Below are positions 8,091-16,503 of a stretch of DNA of 33,671 bases, piece by piece (within the stretch, counting starts at the first letter, position 1; the number at the start of each line of letters is the position of its first letter). The notes beneath the pieces are model-generated. The model ran no database searches. It was given only the letters and a program-made list of their open reading frames with translations, and was not told where the DNA came from. The position numbers and the translations under genes were made by a program. The stretch is taken from contig NZ_JAPDPH010000061.1 of assembly GCF_026013475.1 (NCBI RefSeq), forward strand, positions 1-33,671, read 5' to 3'. This stretch comes from Micromonospora yasonensis. Lineage in GTDB: Bacteria; Actinomycetota; Actinomycetes; Mycobacteriales; Micromonosporaceae.

Positions 8091-9029
8091 TCACCCTCCC
8101 GTGGCGGGCGGGGCGGCTCGCGGCCGGGCCGGGTGGGCGGTGAGCAGGTCGAGGATCAGCGCCAGCGGCGGCCAGGCCGCCCGACCACGGCGGGTCACGG
8201 CGTACGCGCGCAGCAGGGCCTGCGGTGCGGCGAGCGGCAGCAGGCGGACGCCGTGCACGGCCGGCTGGTCGGCGGGGAGCAGACCGACGCCGAGCCCCGC
8301 GACGATGAGGTCCTGGACCAGATCGAGGCTGTCGGAGCGGTGCACGATCCGGGGTTCGAAGCCGGCCATCGAGGCGATGGTCCGGACCACCACCTCGTCG
8401 GCGGTGTTGCGCGAGTTGACGATCCAGTCCGCGTCGCGGAACCGCTCGAAGACCGCCGGGGCGTCCGCTACCGGGCCGGGCGGCGGGTGCGCCGGGACCC
8501 CGAGGTGCCAGGCCGCCGACCACAGCGGTGTGGCCTCCAGCGCGCGGTCCAGCGAGGCCGGGGCCAGGTTGTAGTCGTAGGTCAGCGCGAGGTCGACCTC
8601 GTCGGCCGCGAGCAGCGCGTACGCCTCGGCCGGCTCGTGCTCGTGGATGCGCAGGCGCACCCGCGGGTGGTCGATCGCCAGCCGGGCGAGGAGCGGCAGC
8701 AGCGAGCGCCGGACGGCGGTGGCGAAGCCGGCGACGCGTACCGTGCCGGCCGGTTCGGCCCGTGGGTCCAGGTCGAGCCGGGCCGCGTCGACGGCGGCGA
8801 GGATGGTCACGGCGTGTTCGGCCAGCCGGCGCCCGGCCGGGGTGAGCCGGACGCGGCGACCGTGTGGCTCGACCAGCTCGGCGCCCACCTCCCGGGCCAG
8901 CGCTGCCAGCTGCTGCGACACCGTCGACGTGGTGACGTGCAACTCGTCGGCGACCTGGCGCATCGAGCCGAGCCGGGCCAGCTCGCGCAGCAGGTGCAGG
9001 CGACGCAGGTCCACCGGACCATTGTTCAC
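8091..9029 (-). CDS. LysR family transcriptional regulator
   Basis: A 312-residue LysR-type regulator. The N-terminal winged helix-turn-helix ('LRRLHLLRELARLGSMRQVA', then 'TTSTVSQQLAALARE') spans about residues 7-65. The rest is a two-lobed periplasmic-binding-like effector domain ('GTVRVAGFATAVRRSLLPLL', 'DLALTYDYNL', 'LVQDLIVAGLGVGLLP'). The GTG at 9029 is the start used; a second GTG six codons on is a possible alternative. It is divergent from an EamA permease across only 69 bp, the classic layout for a LysR protein controlling its neighbour. The inducing ligand is not predictable. Confidence 0.9.
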   Translation of the reverse strand: MNNGPVDLRRLHLLRELARLGSMRQVADELHVTTSTVSQQLAALAREVGAELVEPHGRRVRLTPAGRRLAEHAVTILAAVDAARLDLDPRAEPAGTVRVAGFATAVRRSLLPLLARLAIDHPRVRLRIHEHEPAEAYALLAADEVDLALTYDYNLAPASLDRALEATPLWSAAWHLGVPAHPPPGPVADAPAVFERFRDADWIVNSRNTADEVVVRTIASMAGFEPRIVHRSDSLDLVQDLIVAGLGVGLLPADQPAVHGVRLLPLAAPQALLRAYAVTRRGRAAWPPLALILDLLTAHPARPRAAPPATGG

Positions 9030-9098
9030 GATTACCGAATGGTTGGTCCAGAAAAAGCACGTGGACGCGAACGGTGCGGACCGGCTCTACTTGTCCGC

Positions 9099-10007
9099 AT
9101 GACCACCGTGACCCCTGCCCGTGCCGGCACCGCGATGGCGGTCGCCTCGATGACCTGCGTCCAGCTCGGGCTGGCCGTCTCGGTCGGGCTCTTCGACCGG
9201 GTCGGCCCGGAGGGCACCGCCTGGCTGCGCCTGGTCTGGGCCGGGGTGCTGCTGGCGGTCGTGGTCCGGCCCCGCCCGTCGGCCTTCACCCGCTCCGCCC
9301 TGCGGGCCTGCCTGGCGCTCGGGGTGGTCACCGCCTTCGTCACCATCCTGTTCATCGCGGCGGTGGCCCGCCTACCCCTGGGTACGGCCAGCGCGCTGGA
9401 GTTCCTCGGGCCGCTCGGCGTGGCCGTGGCTCGCGGTCGGGGTGGCGCGAAGCTCTGGCCGGCGCTCGCGGCGGTCGGGGTGCTGCTGCTCACCGAGCCG
9501 TGGCACGGCGGCGCGGACCTGGTCGGGGTGGCGTACGCGCTCGGCGCGGCGGCCTGCTGGGCCGCGTACATCCTGCTCACCCAGCGGGTGGGCGACGAGG
9601 TCTCCGGCATCCACGGCCTGGCGGTCTCCATGCCGGTGGCCGCCGTGGTCGCGACCCTGGTCGTCGGTCCCTCGGTGTTCGGTGACCTGACCTGGCGGGT
9701 GCTCCTGGCCGGCCTCGGGCTGGCCGTGCTGCTGCCCGTGGTCCCGTTCGTGCTGGAACTGCTGGCGCTGCGCCGGCTCACCACCGCCGCGTTCGGCACG
9801 CTGATGAGCCTGGAGCCCGCCATCGCGCTGGTCGTGGGCCTGGTCGCGCTGGGTCAGGTGCCGGGGTTCGGCGCGGTGGCCGGCATCGCCTTCGTGGTGA
9901 TCGCCGGGATCGGCGCGGAACGCTCCGGCGCCCGGCCGGATGCCGGGCGGGGTGACGACGGGGTGGCCGGCGAGCGGACCACCGCGGTCGGCACCGCCGT
10001 CACTTGA
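9099..10007 (+). CDS. EamA/RhtA-type drug/metabolite transporter permease
   Basis: A 302-residue integral membrane protein with ten hydrophobic segments arranged as two EamA repeats, the second starting near 'DLVGVAYALGAAACWAAYIL'. The RhtA-like motif 'PLGTASALEFLGPLGVA' in the first repeat points to amino-acid or metabolite efflux. The ATG at 9099 is preceded by no Shine-Dalgarno sequence. A TCTACT hexamer lies 7 bases before it, so the mRNA may be leaderless. Control by the divergent LysR gene is inferred. The 3' end overlaps the convergent NUDIX gene by 8 bp (10000-10007). Confidence 0.88.
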   Translation: MTTVTPARAGTAMAVASMTCVQLGLAVSVGLFDRVGPEGTAWLRLVWAGVLLAVVVRPRPSAFTRSALRACLALGVVTAFVTILFIAAVARLPLGTASALEFLGPLGVAVARGRGGAKLWPALAAVGVLLLTEPWHGGADLVGVAYALGAAACWAAYILLTQRVGDEVSGIHGLAVSMPVAAVVATLVVGPSVFGDLTWRVLLAGLGLAVLLPVVPFVLELLALRRLTTAAFGTLMSLEPAIALVVGLVALGQVPGFGAVAGIAFVVIAGIGAERSGARPDAGRGDDGVAGERTTAVGTAVT

Positions 10008-10491
10008 GGATGAGCCGGTTGGTCTGTTCGAAGACGTCGAGGTCGGCGAGGGTCTCGATCACGCTGGAGGAGAGCGGGGAGGGCAGCTCCTCCGGGTGGA
10101 AGAAGGCCGCGTCGCTGGTCTCGTCGGTCACCCGGGCCAGCTCGCCGTCCCACTCCTCGACCCGGAACGCGGTGGTGAAGATCTGGTAGGTGTGGCCGTA
10201 CATGTTGGTGTGGGTGCGGTCCGGGCCGGTGTAGAGCGCGAAGGCACTGACCCGCAGGGCGCGTAGTCCGGTCTCCTCGCGTACCTCCCGGACCGCGCAG
10301 TCGGCGATCGATTCGCCCAGCTCCATCGCGCCGGCCGGCATCGCCCACTGGCCGTTGTCGGAGCGCTGGATCAGCAGCACCCGGGCGGCGTTGTCGCGGA
10401 CCACGGCCCGGGCACCGACGAACATGAGGGTGCGGTCACCGGCCAGGGCGCGTAGCTGCCCCACGTACGAGTCGGCCCACGAGATACTCAC
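10000..10491 (-). CDS. NUDIX hydrolase
   Basis: A 163-residue protein with a complete Nudix box at about residues 54-76: Gly54, then E60, then 'REVREETGL', matching GX5EX7REUXEEXGU. The glutamates bind the catalytic metal. The family hydrolyses nucleoside diphosphates linked to another moiety; the specific substrate cannot be told. The N-terminal 'TLMFVGARAVVRDNAARVLL' and 'WAMPAGAMELGES' are typical for actinobacterial members. It converges on and overlaps the EamA gene by 8 bp. Confidence 0.92.
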   Translation of the reverse strand: MSISWADSYVGQLRALAGDRTLMFVGARAVVRDNAARVLLIQRSDNGQWAMPAGAMELGESIADCAVREVREETGLRALRVSAFALYTGPDRTHTNMYGHTYQIFTTAFRVEEWDGELARVTDETSDAAFFHPEELPSPLSSSVIETLADLDVFEQTNRLILK

Positions 10492-10562
10492 CCGGACAAT
10501 CTACGCACCTTCCCCGGGGCGGTCCGGCGTTCCGGGGGTTCCCAACGTGGCGGCGGTCACAC

Positions 10563-10578
10563 TAGCTTGCTACTCATG
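10563..10578 (+). promoter_or_regulatory. Candidate -10 box for a leaderless acyl-CoA ligase mRNA
   Basis: TAGCTT at 10563-10568 is separated by 7 bases from the ATG at 10576, and no Shine-Dalgarno sequence precedes that ATG. In actinobacteria a TANNNT box about 7 bases from the start codon marks leaderless transcripts. The same spacing is seen at 17309-17322. Confidence 0.4.
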
Positions 10579-12225
10579 CGTAGCACGATGATGGACGCCC
10601 CCCTCCAGGTCGCCCGGATCCTCGAACACGGCGCCACCGTGCACGGCGCGGCGGAGGTCGTCACCTGGACCGGCGCCGAGCCCCGCCGGATGTCGTACGC
10701 CGAGGTCGGCCGTTACGCCGCCCGGCTGGCGCACGCGCTGCGCGACGAGTGCGGGGTGGCCGGTGACGAGCGGGTCGCCACGTTCATGTGGAACAACAAC
10801 GAGCACCTGGTGGCGTACTTCGCCGTGCCGAGCATGGGTGCCGTGCTGCACACCCTCAACATCCGGCTCTTCCCCGACCAGGTCGCCTACATCGCCAACC
10901 ACGCCGAGGACCGGGTGGTGCTGGTCGACACCACGCTGATCCCGCTGCTCGCCCGGGTGATCGGCCAGCTGACCACGGTGCGGCACGTGGTGGTGGTCGG
11001 CGGCGGTGACCCCGCGCCGCTGCTGGCGGCGGCCGGCGACCGGATCGCCGTACATCACTGGGACGCCCTGCTGGCCGACCGCCCGGAGGCCTACGACTGG
11101 CCCGAGGTGGACGAGCGCGACGCGGCGGCGCTCTGCTACACCTCCGGGACCACCGGCAACCCGAAGGGCGTCGCCTACTCGCACCGCTCCATCTACCTGC
11201 ACTCGATGCAGGTCTGTCTGCCGGAGGGCTTCGGGCTCGGGCCGAAGGACCGGGAGCTGGCCATCGTGCCGATGTTCCACGCGATGTCCTGGGGCCTGCC
11301 GTACGCGGCGTTCCTCTCCGGCGCGTCGCTGATCATGCCGGACCGGTTCCTCCAGGCCGAGCCGATCGCCGCGATGATCGCCGCCGAGCGGCCCACCCTG
11401 GCCGGCGCGGTGCCGACCATCTGGACCGACCTGCTGTCCTATCTGGACAGCCACGATGTGGACACCTCGTCGCTGCACGAGGTGATCGTCGGCGGCTCGG
11501 CCTGCCCGCCGGCGCTGATGCACGCCTTCCACGACCGGCACGGGATCGAGGTCATCCACGCCTGGGGGATGACCGAGATGTCCCCGCTCGGCTCGGTCTC
11601 CCGGCCGCCGGCCGGCGCGACCGGCGAGGCGGCCTGGCGCTACCGCTACACCCAGGGCCGGATCCCGGCGGGCGTCGCCGCGCGGATCGTCGGCCCGCTC
11701 GGCGAGCCGCTGCCCGCCGACGGGACCTCCGTCGGCGAGTTGGAGGTCCGGGGGCCGTGGGTGACCGCCCGGTACGTCGGGGACGAGACCCCGGACGAGG
11801 AGAAGTTCCGGGACGGCTGGCTGCGCACCGGGGATGTCGGCACGCTCTCGCCGGACGGCTACATCACGCTGAGCGACCGGGCCAAGGACGTGATCAAGTC
11901 GGGCGGGGAGTGGATCTCCTCGGTCGAGCTGGAGAACGCCCTGATGGCGCACCCGGCGGTGCTGGAGGCCTGCGTGGTGGGGGTGCCGGACGAGCGCTGG
12001 GACGAGCGCCCGCTGGCCACCGTGGTGGTCCGGGAGGGTGCCTCGGTCAGTGCCGAGGAGTTGCGGGACTTCCTGGCGACGTCGGTGGCGCGCTGGCAGT
12101 TGCCGGAGCGCTGGGCGTTCATCGACGCGGTCCCGAAGACCAGCGTCGGCAAGTTCGACAAGAAGGTGGTGCGCTCCCGGTACGCGGAGGGCGGCCTCGA
12201 GGTGCGGGAACTGACCGCGCTGTAA
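10576..12225 (+). CDS. Acyl-CoA ligase (AMP-forming), long/medium-chain fatty acid type
   Basis: A 549-residue ANL-superfamily enzyme. The AMP-binding P-loop 'YTSGTTGNPKG' is at about 188-198. 'HAWGMTEMSPLG' is the adenine/acyl motif. 'GWLRTGDVGTLSPDGYITLS' followed by 'DRAKDVIKSGGEWIS' gives the ribose-binding Asp and the hinge. 'PKTSVGKFDKK' holds the C-terminal catalytic Lys. It activates a carboxylic acid to acyl-AMP and then acyl-CoA, resembling AlkK/FadD-type fatty-acid ligases. 'MRSTMMD' at 10576 is preferred because homologues commonly begin this way; the TTG at 10567 is less likely. It stands alone and ends in a strong hairpin. Confidence 0.9.
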   Translation: MRSTMMDAPLQVARILEHGATVHGAAEVVTWTGAEPRRMSYAEVGRYAARLAHALRDECGVAGDERVATFMWNNNEHLVAYFAVPSMGAVLHTLNIRLFPDQVAYIANHAEDRVVLVDTTLIPLLARVIGQLTTVRHVVVVGGGDPAPLLAAAGDRIAVHHWDALLADRPEAYDWPEVDERDAAALCYTSGTTGNPKGVAYSHRSIYLHSMQVCLPEGFGLGPKDRELAIVPMFHAMSWGLPYAAFLSGASLIMPDRFLQAEPIAAMIAAERPTLAGAVPTIWTDLLSYLDSHDVDTSSLHEVIVGGSACPPALMHAFHDRHGIEVIHAWGMTEMSPLGSVSRPPAGATGEAAWRYRYTQGRIPAGVAARIVGPLGEPLPADGTSVGELEVRGPWVTARYVGDETPDEEKFRDGWLRTGDVGTLSPDGYITLSDRAKDVIKSGGEWISSVELENALMAHPAVLEACVVGVPDERWDERPLATVVVREGASVSAEELRDFLATSVARWQLPERWAFIDAVPKTSVGKFDKKVVRSRYAEGGLEVRELTAL

Positions 12226-12288
12226 CACTTTCCGGCGTACCGTCGCCAACACGGGTAGGGCAACCTCTTAACAGGCATACCTCCCAGA

Positions 12289-12325
12289 GGGCGGCCCCGG
12301 CGTTCGCACCGCGCCGGGGCCGCCC
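12289..12325 (+). terminator. Rho-independent-like hairpin after acyl-CoA ligase
   Basis: GGGCGGCCCCGGC (12289-12301) is perfectly complementary to GCCGGGGCCGCCC (12313-12325), extended by one more G-C pair, with a 9-base loop. There is no U-tract, as is usual for actinobacterial terminators. It lies 64 bases after the ligase stop. Confidence 0.75.
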
Positions 12326-12356
12326 GTCCATGCGGGGCGACCCGCAATGTCATTCT

Positions 12357-12405
12357 CGCGAAACTTGTTCGCCTCTGTCCTGATGTCGGAGAAATCCGTT
12401 TCGCG
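12357..12405 (-). terminator. Inverted repeat just past the quinone-oxidoreductase stop
   Basis: CGCGAAAC (12357-12364) and GTTTCGCG (12398-12405) are perfect inverted repeats 33 bases apart, abutting the stop codon of the reverse-strand oxidoreductase. The long loop makes it a weak terminator candidate. It could instead be a protein-binding site. Confidence 0.35.
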
Positions 12406-13422
12406 TTATCCGGCCTCGCTCGTGGACACCAGCACCTTGCCGATCGCGCCGTCCTGCACCGCCTTGTGCGCCGCCGCGGTCGTCGCCAGCGAGTAGTGGT
12501 GCAGCGGCAGGCCGGCCTCCTCGCCCACCCGGATCGCGCCCTGCGCCACCGCCGCCGCGATGTCGGTCACCGCCTGCGCCTTCGCCGCCTTCGGGGCGGT
12601 GTAGATCAGCACGAACTGCCAGCGGGCGTTCGGCACCATCAGCGGCCGGATCGGCAGCGTCACCTCGTCGCCGCCGTTGTCCGCGTACACGCAGACCGCT
12701 CCGCCGTTACGCAGGATCTGCACGTCCGTGGCGGCGTTGCAGGCGGCGGAGACCTCGACGATCGTGTGCACCCCGTCGGGCGCGATCTTGCGGACCTCCT
12801 CGACCACGTCCTGCTCCCGGTAGTTGATCACGAAGTCGGCGCCGGCCGCCGCCGCGAGCTGCGCCTTCTCCGGGCTGCTCACTGTGGCGATCACGCAGGC
12901 GTCGGCCCAGCGGGCGAGCTGGATCGTCGCGTTGCCCACCGCCCCCGCCCCGCCCTGCACCAGCACCACGTGGTCGCTCAGCGCGCCCGCGTGCAGCTTG
13001 GTCGGCATGAACTCGCCGGCGGTCAGGCAGCGGTGCGCGGTCATGAACGGGATGCCCAGACAGGCGCCCAGGTCGAACGAGGCGGACCCCAGCCGGACCG
13101 TGTGCCGCACCGGGACCAGCGTGTATTCGGTGGCCGTGCCCCAGGGCCGCTGCCAGGCTGCCTCCCAGATCCACACCCGCGCGCCGATCAGGATCTGGTC
13201 GACGCCCTCGCCGACCGCCTCGATCACGCCCGCGCCGTCCTGGCCCGGGATCTGCCAGCCCTCCGGCAGCGGCCAGGCGTGCCGGGCCTTCCAGTCGGTC
13301 GGGTTCACCCCGGCCACCGCCGTCCGCACCAGCACCTCGCCCGGGCCCGGCTCCGGCACGGGTCGCTCGACCAACTGGAGCACCGAGGCGTCCCCGTTGC
13401 GCTCGTACACGATCGCCTTCAT
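12406..13422 (-). CDS. NADPH:quinone oxidoreductase-type medium-chain dehydrogenase
   Basis: A 338-residue member of the medium-chain dehydrogenase/reductase family, zeta-crystallin/quinone-reductase branch. The N-terminal GroES-like fold ('MKAIVYERNGDASVLQL', 'VAGVNPTDWKARHA') lacks the catalytic and structural zinc cysteines. The cofactor motif 'VQGGAGAVGNATIQLA' is at about 170, and the NADPH region includes 'AAAGADFVINYREQD'. It likely reduces quinones or enones with NADPH. The ATG at 13422 follows GAGGGGACGGCG; an upstream in-frame extension of 41 residues looks non-protein-like and was discarded. Confidence 0.9.
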   Translation of the reverse strand: MKAIVYERNGDASVLQLVERPVPEPGPGEVLVRTAVAGVNPTDWKARHAWPLPEGWQIPGQDGAGVIEAVGEGVDQILIGARVWIWEAAWQRPWGTATEYTLVPVRHTVRLGSASFDLGACLGIPFMTAHRCLTAGEFMPTKLHAGALSDHVVLVQGGAGAVGNATIQLARWADACVIATVSSPEKAQLAAAAGADFVINYREQDVVEEVRKIAPDGVHTIVEVSAACNAATDVQILRNGGAVCVYADNGGDEVTLPIRPLMVPNARWQFVLIYTAPKAAKAQAVTDIAAAVAQGAIRVGEEAGLPLHHYSLATTAAAHKAVQDGAIGKVLVSTSEAG

Positions 13423-13543
13423 CGCCGTCCCCTCGCCGTCACCACGTGCGCCACCGGTTGCGCTACCCGGCCGCTCCCTGATCATTCCGATCCAGCGCGC
13501 TCCCGAAAACGTACAACCGGGCAGCCGAGGGAAGGAGGGTGAC

Positions 13544-13633
13544 ATGTGGCACGTACCTGTGTGTCTCGCCCCAAGATCCGCGCAATTTCACCGAAAGAGT
13601 GGCCTCACGAGCAGCCAAGGCCACACTTTCCCT
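13544..13633 (+). other. Possible short ORF with a very strong Shine-Dalgarno sequence
   Basis: GGGAAGGAGGG (about 13529-13539) precedes an ATG at 13544 and an overlapping GTG at 13546. The GTG frame gives a 29-residue peptide ending at a TGA near 13633 (begins 'MARTCVSRPKIR'). The ATG frame runs on antisense to the next gene. No forward-strand gene follows, so a leader-peptide role has no target. It is recorded because the ribosome site is unusually good in an otherwise empty 244-bp gap. I do not recognise either peptide. Confidence 0.25.
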
Positions 13634-13637
13634 GAAA
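13586..13637. repeat. 20-bp imperfect inverted repeat, probable terminator
   Basis: The arms 13586-13605 and 13618-13637 match as inverted repeats at 17 of 20 positions around a 12-base loop; the core is GTGGCCT/AGGCCAC. The element lies 30 bases past the stop of the reverse-strand formaldehyde-dehydrogenase-like gene and probably terminates it. The length and sequence style suggest a dispersed Micromonospora-type element, which a genome search would settle. Confidence 0.6.
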
Positions 13638-13666
13638 ATGGCCCCTCGCTGCGGCCCGGCGTCGGC

Positions 13667-14803
13667 TCAGGCGGCCGGCTTGAGCACCACCTTCGAGTAG
13701 CCCGGCTCGCGCCGGTCGAAGTGCTGGTACGCCTCCGGCGCCGCGTCCAGCGGCAGCTCCTTGCTCACCACGAAGCTCGGCGTCGCCCGCCCCGCCATGA
13801 TCAGGTTACGCAGGTACTCGTTGTACGCCTTGACGTTGGCCTGCCCGGTCCCCATCCGCAGGCCCTTCTCGAAGAACTTGCCCACCTTGACCAGCAGCTC
13901 GCCGTGGGCCGAGTGCTCGTCCGGGGCGCCCGGGTCCTCGGCCAGGTAGAGCCCGATCACGCCGATCGCCCCGGTCGGCCGGACCACCTCGACCAGGCTG
14001 TTCAACACCCGGGCCGGCTGCTCCTCGCCGGTCGGGGCGGACGCCTGGTAGCCCACCGCGTCCACGCCGTGGTCGGTGCCCACCCCGTCGGTCTGGTCCT
14101 TGATCTGCTGGACCGGGTCGCCCCGGGTGAAGTCGATCGGGATCGCGCCGATCGACTCGGCCAGCCGCAGCCGGTCCGGCACCCGGTCCACCACGAACAC
14201 CTCGGCCGCCCCCCTCAGCAGCGCCGAGTACGCGGCCATCAGCCCGACCGGGCCGCCGCCCATCACGGTGATGTTCTCGCCGGGCCGCAGCCCGGTCATC
14301 GCCACCCCGTGATACCCGGTGGGGAAGATGTCGGCGAGCATCGCGAAGTCGTTCTCGTGCTCCGTGCCCGGCGGCAGCTTCAGGCAGTTGAAGTCGGCGA
14401 ACGGCACCCGCAGGTACTCCGCCTGCCCGCCCCGGTACGGCCCCATCGACACGTAGCCGTACGCGCCGCCGGCGAAGCCCGGGTTGACCGTGAGGCAGAA
14501 GCCGGTCTTTCCCTCCCGGCAGTTCCGGCAGAACCCGCACGCGACGTTGAACGGCATGGAGACCCGGTCGCCCTTGCGCAGGCTGACCACGCCCGGGCCG
14601 GTCTCGACGATCACGCCCATGTTCTCGTGGCCGAAGACGATGCCCGGCTCGGCGGTCGTCCGGCCCTCGTACATGTGCAGGTCCGAGCCGCAGATCGCGG
14701 TGGTAGTGACCTTGACGATGACGTCGTTCGGGTCCTCGATCCGCGGGTCCTCGACCTCGTTCACCGCGACGTCGTGCGGCCCCTGGTACACCACTGCCTT
14801 CAT
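13667..14803 (-). CDS. Zinc-dependent alcohol dehydrogenase, glutathione-independent formaldehyde dehydrogenase-like
   Basis: A 378-residue zinc MDR enzyme. Catalytic zinc ligands are Cys38 ('AICGSDLH') and His59-Glu60 ('GHEN'). Structural-zinc cysteines lie at 89, 92, 95 and 103 ('CGFCRNCREGKTGFC'). The nucleotide site is 'VMGGGPVGLMAAYSA'. The long insert 'ADFNCLKLPPGTEHENDFAM' and the 'FPTGYHG' motif are features of the formaldehyde-dismutase/FDH_like subgroup. It probably oxidises an aldehyde or alcohol with NAD. ATG at 14803. It lies 41 bp after the HAD gene on the same strand and may be co-transcribed with it. Confidence 0.9.
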   Translation of the reverse strand: MKAVVYQGPHDVAVNEVEDPRIEDPNDVIVKVTTTAICGSDLHMYEGRTTAEPGIVFGHENMGVIVETGPGVVSLRKGDRVSMPFNVACGFCRNCREGKTGFCLTVNPGFAGGAYGYVSMGPYRGGQAEYLRVPFADFNCLKLPPGTEHENDFAMLADIFPTGYHGVAMTGLRPGENITVMGGGPVGLMAAYSALLRGAAEVFVVDRVPDRLRLAESIGAIPIDFTRGDPVQQIKDQTDGVGTDHGVDAVGYQASAPTGEEQPARVLNSLVEVVRPTGAIGVIGLYLAEDPGAPDEHSAHGELLVKVGKFFEKGLRMGTGQANVKAYNEYLRNLIMAGRATPSFVVSKELPLDAAPEAYQHFDRREPGYSKVVLKPAA

Positions 14804-14844
14804 GTCATCGACCGTAGGCGGGCCGGCACGGCCGGGGAGGCGGT

Positions 14845-15507
14845 TCAGCCGAGCCGCTGCACCACGTCCGGGGTGAGCGCGTCGATGCCGGGCAGCAGCA
14901 CCGCCGCCAGCGCCTCGGCGTCCGGGTCCAGCGGGTACGACCCGTGCGGCACGGCCACCACCCGCATCCCGGCGGCGGCCGCCGAGCGGACCCCGTTGGA
15001 GGAGTCCTCGACCGCCACGCACCGGGCCGGGTCCACCCCGAGCCGCTGCGCCACCGCCAGCCAGACGTCCGGCGCGGGCTTGCCCCGGACGGTCTCCTCG
15101 GTGGAGAGCGTCGCGCCGAAGGCGTCGGCCAGGCCCGTCGCGGCCAGCGCCGCCGCGATCAGCCGGGTGGGGGAGGAGCTGGCCAGCCCCAGCCGCCACC
15201 GCGCGGCCATCCGGCGTACCACCGCGTCGGCGTCGTCGATCAGGGGTACGTGTTCCGCGTACCGCCGGGTCATCTCGGCCACCACCTCGTCGGCGACCTG
15301 CGCGGCCGAGCGGTCGACGCCCAGCTCGTCGCTGAGGTAGGCGGCCCACTCGCCGGTGCTCATCCCCATCAGCCGGCGCTGGGTGTCCGGCTGCCAGGTG
15401 CCGCCGTGCGCGGCCACGTACGCCCGCCGGACCTCCTCCCAGACCGGCTCGGAGTCCACGATCACGCCGTCGAGGTCGAAGAGCACCGCGTCCACCATGC
15501 CGCCCAT
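14845..15507 (-). CDS. HAD family hydrolase, beta-phosphoglucomutase-like
   Basis: A 220-residue HAD-superfamily protein with all four motifs: 'VLFDLDGVIVDSEPVW' (nucleophile Asp11, acid Asp13), 'LASSSPTRL' (motif II Ser), 'VRGKPAPDVW' (motif III Lys) and 'AVEDSSNG' (motif IV). A helical cap of subclass I lies between motifs I and II. It is most like phosphatases/phosphoglucomutases acting on small sugar phosphates. Two ATGs are possible, 15507 and 15498; the GGATGGG stretch fits the second one better, giving 217 residues. It is separated from the SCO6745-type gene by only 12 bp and from the downstream dehydrogenase by 41 bp. Confidence 0.88.
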   Translation of the reverse strand: MGGMVDAVLFDLDGVIVDSEPVWEEVRRAYVAAHGGTWQPDTQRRLMGMSTGEWAAYLSDELGVDRSAAQVADEVVAEMTRRYAEHVPLIDDADAVVRRMAARWRLGLASSSPTRLIAAALAATGLADAFGATLSTEETVRGKPAPDVWLAVAQRLGVDPARCVAVEDSSNGVRSAAAAGMRVVAVPHGSYPLDPDAEALAAVLLPGIDALTPDVVQRLG

Positions 15508-15519
15508 CCTGCCGGCGGC

Positions 15520-16398
15520 TCAGCCGGTCGGGGCGGCCGAGCGCTGCGCGGGCAAGCCGATCGGGGCCTGCGGCGGGATGATCGTGCGGCACCGGGTGGC
15601 GATCGGTTCGAGCAGCTCCCGCACCCGCGCCGTACGCTCCGCGCCCAGCGCCCGCCATGGGCCGGCCGCGGCCCGGTCGGTGGCCTCCTCGACCGCCCGG
15701 AACGTCGCCGTGCCGTGCTCGGTCGGCCGGCCGTCGGCGGTCAGCCAGCCCTTCTCCACCAGCCGCGCCTCGGCGGCGGCCCACTCCTGGTCGGTCCAGC
15801 CCCGGGCCATCTGGTGGAACTCGCGGGACTGGTCGGCCCGGCACCGCCAGGCCACCACCTCGACCGGGTCCAGCCCGGTGCCGACCAGCGCCCCGACGTG
15901 CCCGTCGCCCCGGTGCTCGCGCAGCGTGGTGGCGGCCTGCCAGAGCCGGGCCAGCGGGTATTCGCCCCGGGGCAATGCGGCGTTGACCGCGCCGAGCACC
16001 CGGCCGGCCGTCTCGACCCGCCCGGCCGCCTCCTCCAGCAGCTCGGCCGCCTCCACCAGGTGCGCCTCGGGTAGCTCGTAGGTGAACTCGGCGAGCGCCT
16101 GCACCGCGCCGGTGAGCCGGGCGCGCAGCGCCTCCGCCGGGGTGGCGAGACGCCACACCGACGGCAGCGCCCGGGCCACCATCGGCGGCGCGAAGCTGAA
16201 GAACGCGGCGATCACGGTCGGCGCGCCGACCGGGCCGAGCGGGGCGGCCCGACCGGCGAAGTAGCCCCGCCAGTAGCCGCGCAGCCCGACCGCCTCGTAC
16301 GCGGCGCGGGCGCGCGGGTGAAAGTAGGTCACCGCGTGGACCGGCTCGAAGTGGGTCCACATCACCCGGGCGAACCCGGGGTCGTCCAGCGCCGCCAC
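15520..16398 (-). CDS. SCO6745-type helix-turn-helix protein (SalK-like)
   Basis: A protein of about 292 residues of the actinobacterial SCO6745 family. Recognisable stretches are 'WTHFEPVHAVTYFHPRARAA' followed by 'GYWRGYFAGRAAPLGPVG' near the N-terminus. A C-terminal winged-helix-like part follows ('ARLVEKGWLTADGRPTEHG'). It has no signal peptide or membrane helix. Function is not established; the C-terminal half resembles a DNA-binding domain, so a regulatory role is possible. The GTG at 16398 is chosen because GGAGG sits 5 bases before it; a GTG two codons upstream (16404) overlaps that site. It is probably the first gene of an operon with the HAD gene. Confidence 0.8.
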   Translation of the reverse strand: MAALDDPGFARVMWTHFEPVHAVTYFHPRARAAYEAVGLRGYWRGYFAGRAAPLGPVGAPTVIAAFFSFAPPMVARALPSVWRLATPAEALRARLTGAVQALAEFTYELPEAHLVEAAELLEEAAGRVETAGRVLGAVNAALPRGEYPLARLWQAATTLREHRGDGHVGALVGTGLDPVEVVAWRCRADQSREFHQMARGWTDQEWAAAEARLVEKGWLTADGRPTEHGTATFRAVEEATDRAAAGPWRALGAERTARVRELLEPIATRCRTIIPPQAPIGLPAQRSAAPTG

Positions 16399-16503
16399 GT
16401 GCACCTCCGCGTCGGTTGGTCAGGTCATCGCGGGCGGGTCCCCCCACCTGCGATGACCATGAACCTACTGCCGTTGGGTGAACGGACGGAAGCCCACTGT
16501 GAC

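Noticed and set aside
12824..15340. An 838-codon forward frame antisense to two dehydrogenases
   Set aside because: No domain is recognisable, and the opposite strand holds full zinc and cofactor motifs.
13667..16447. A 926-codon reverse-strand frame joining the formaldehyde-dehydrogenase-like gene to upstream sequence
   Set aside because: Only the last 378 codons encode the enzyme; the rest is a shadow of the HAD and SCO6745-type genes, which have clear motifs in other frames.
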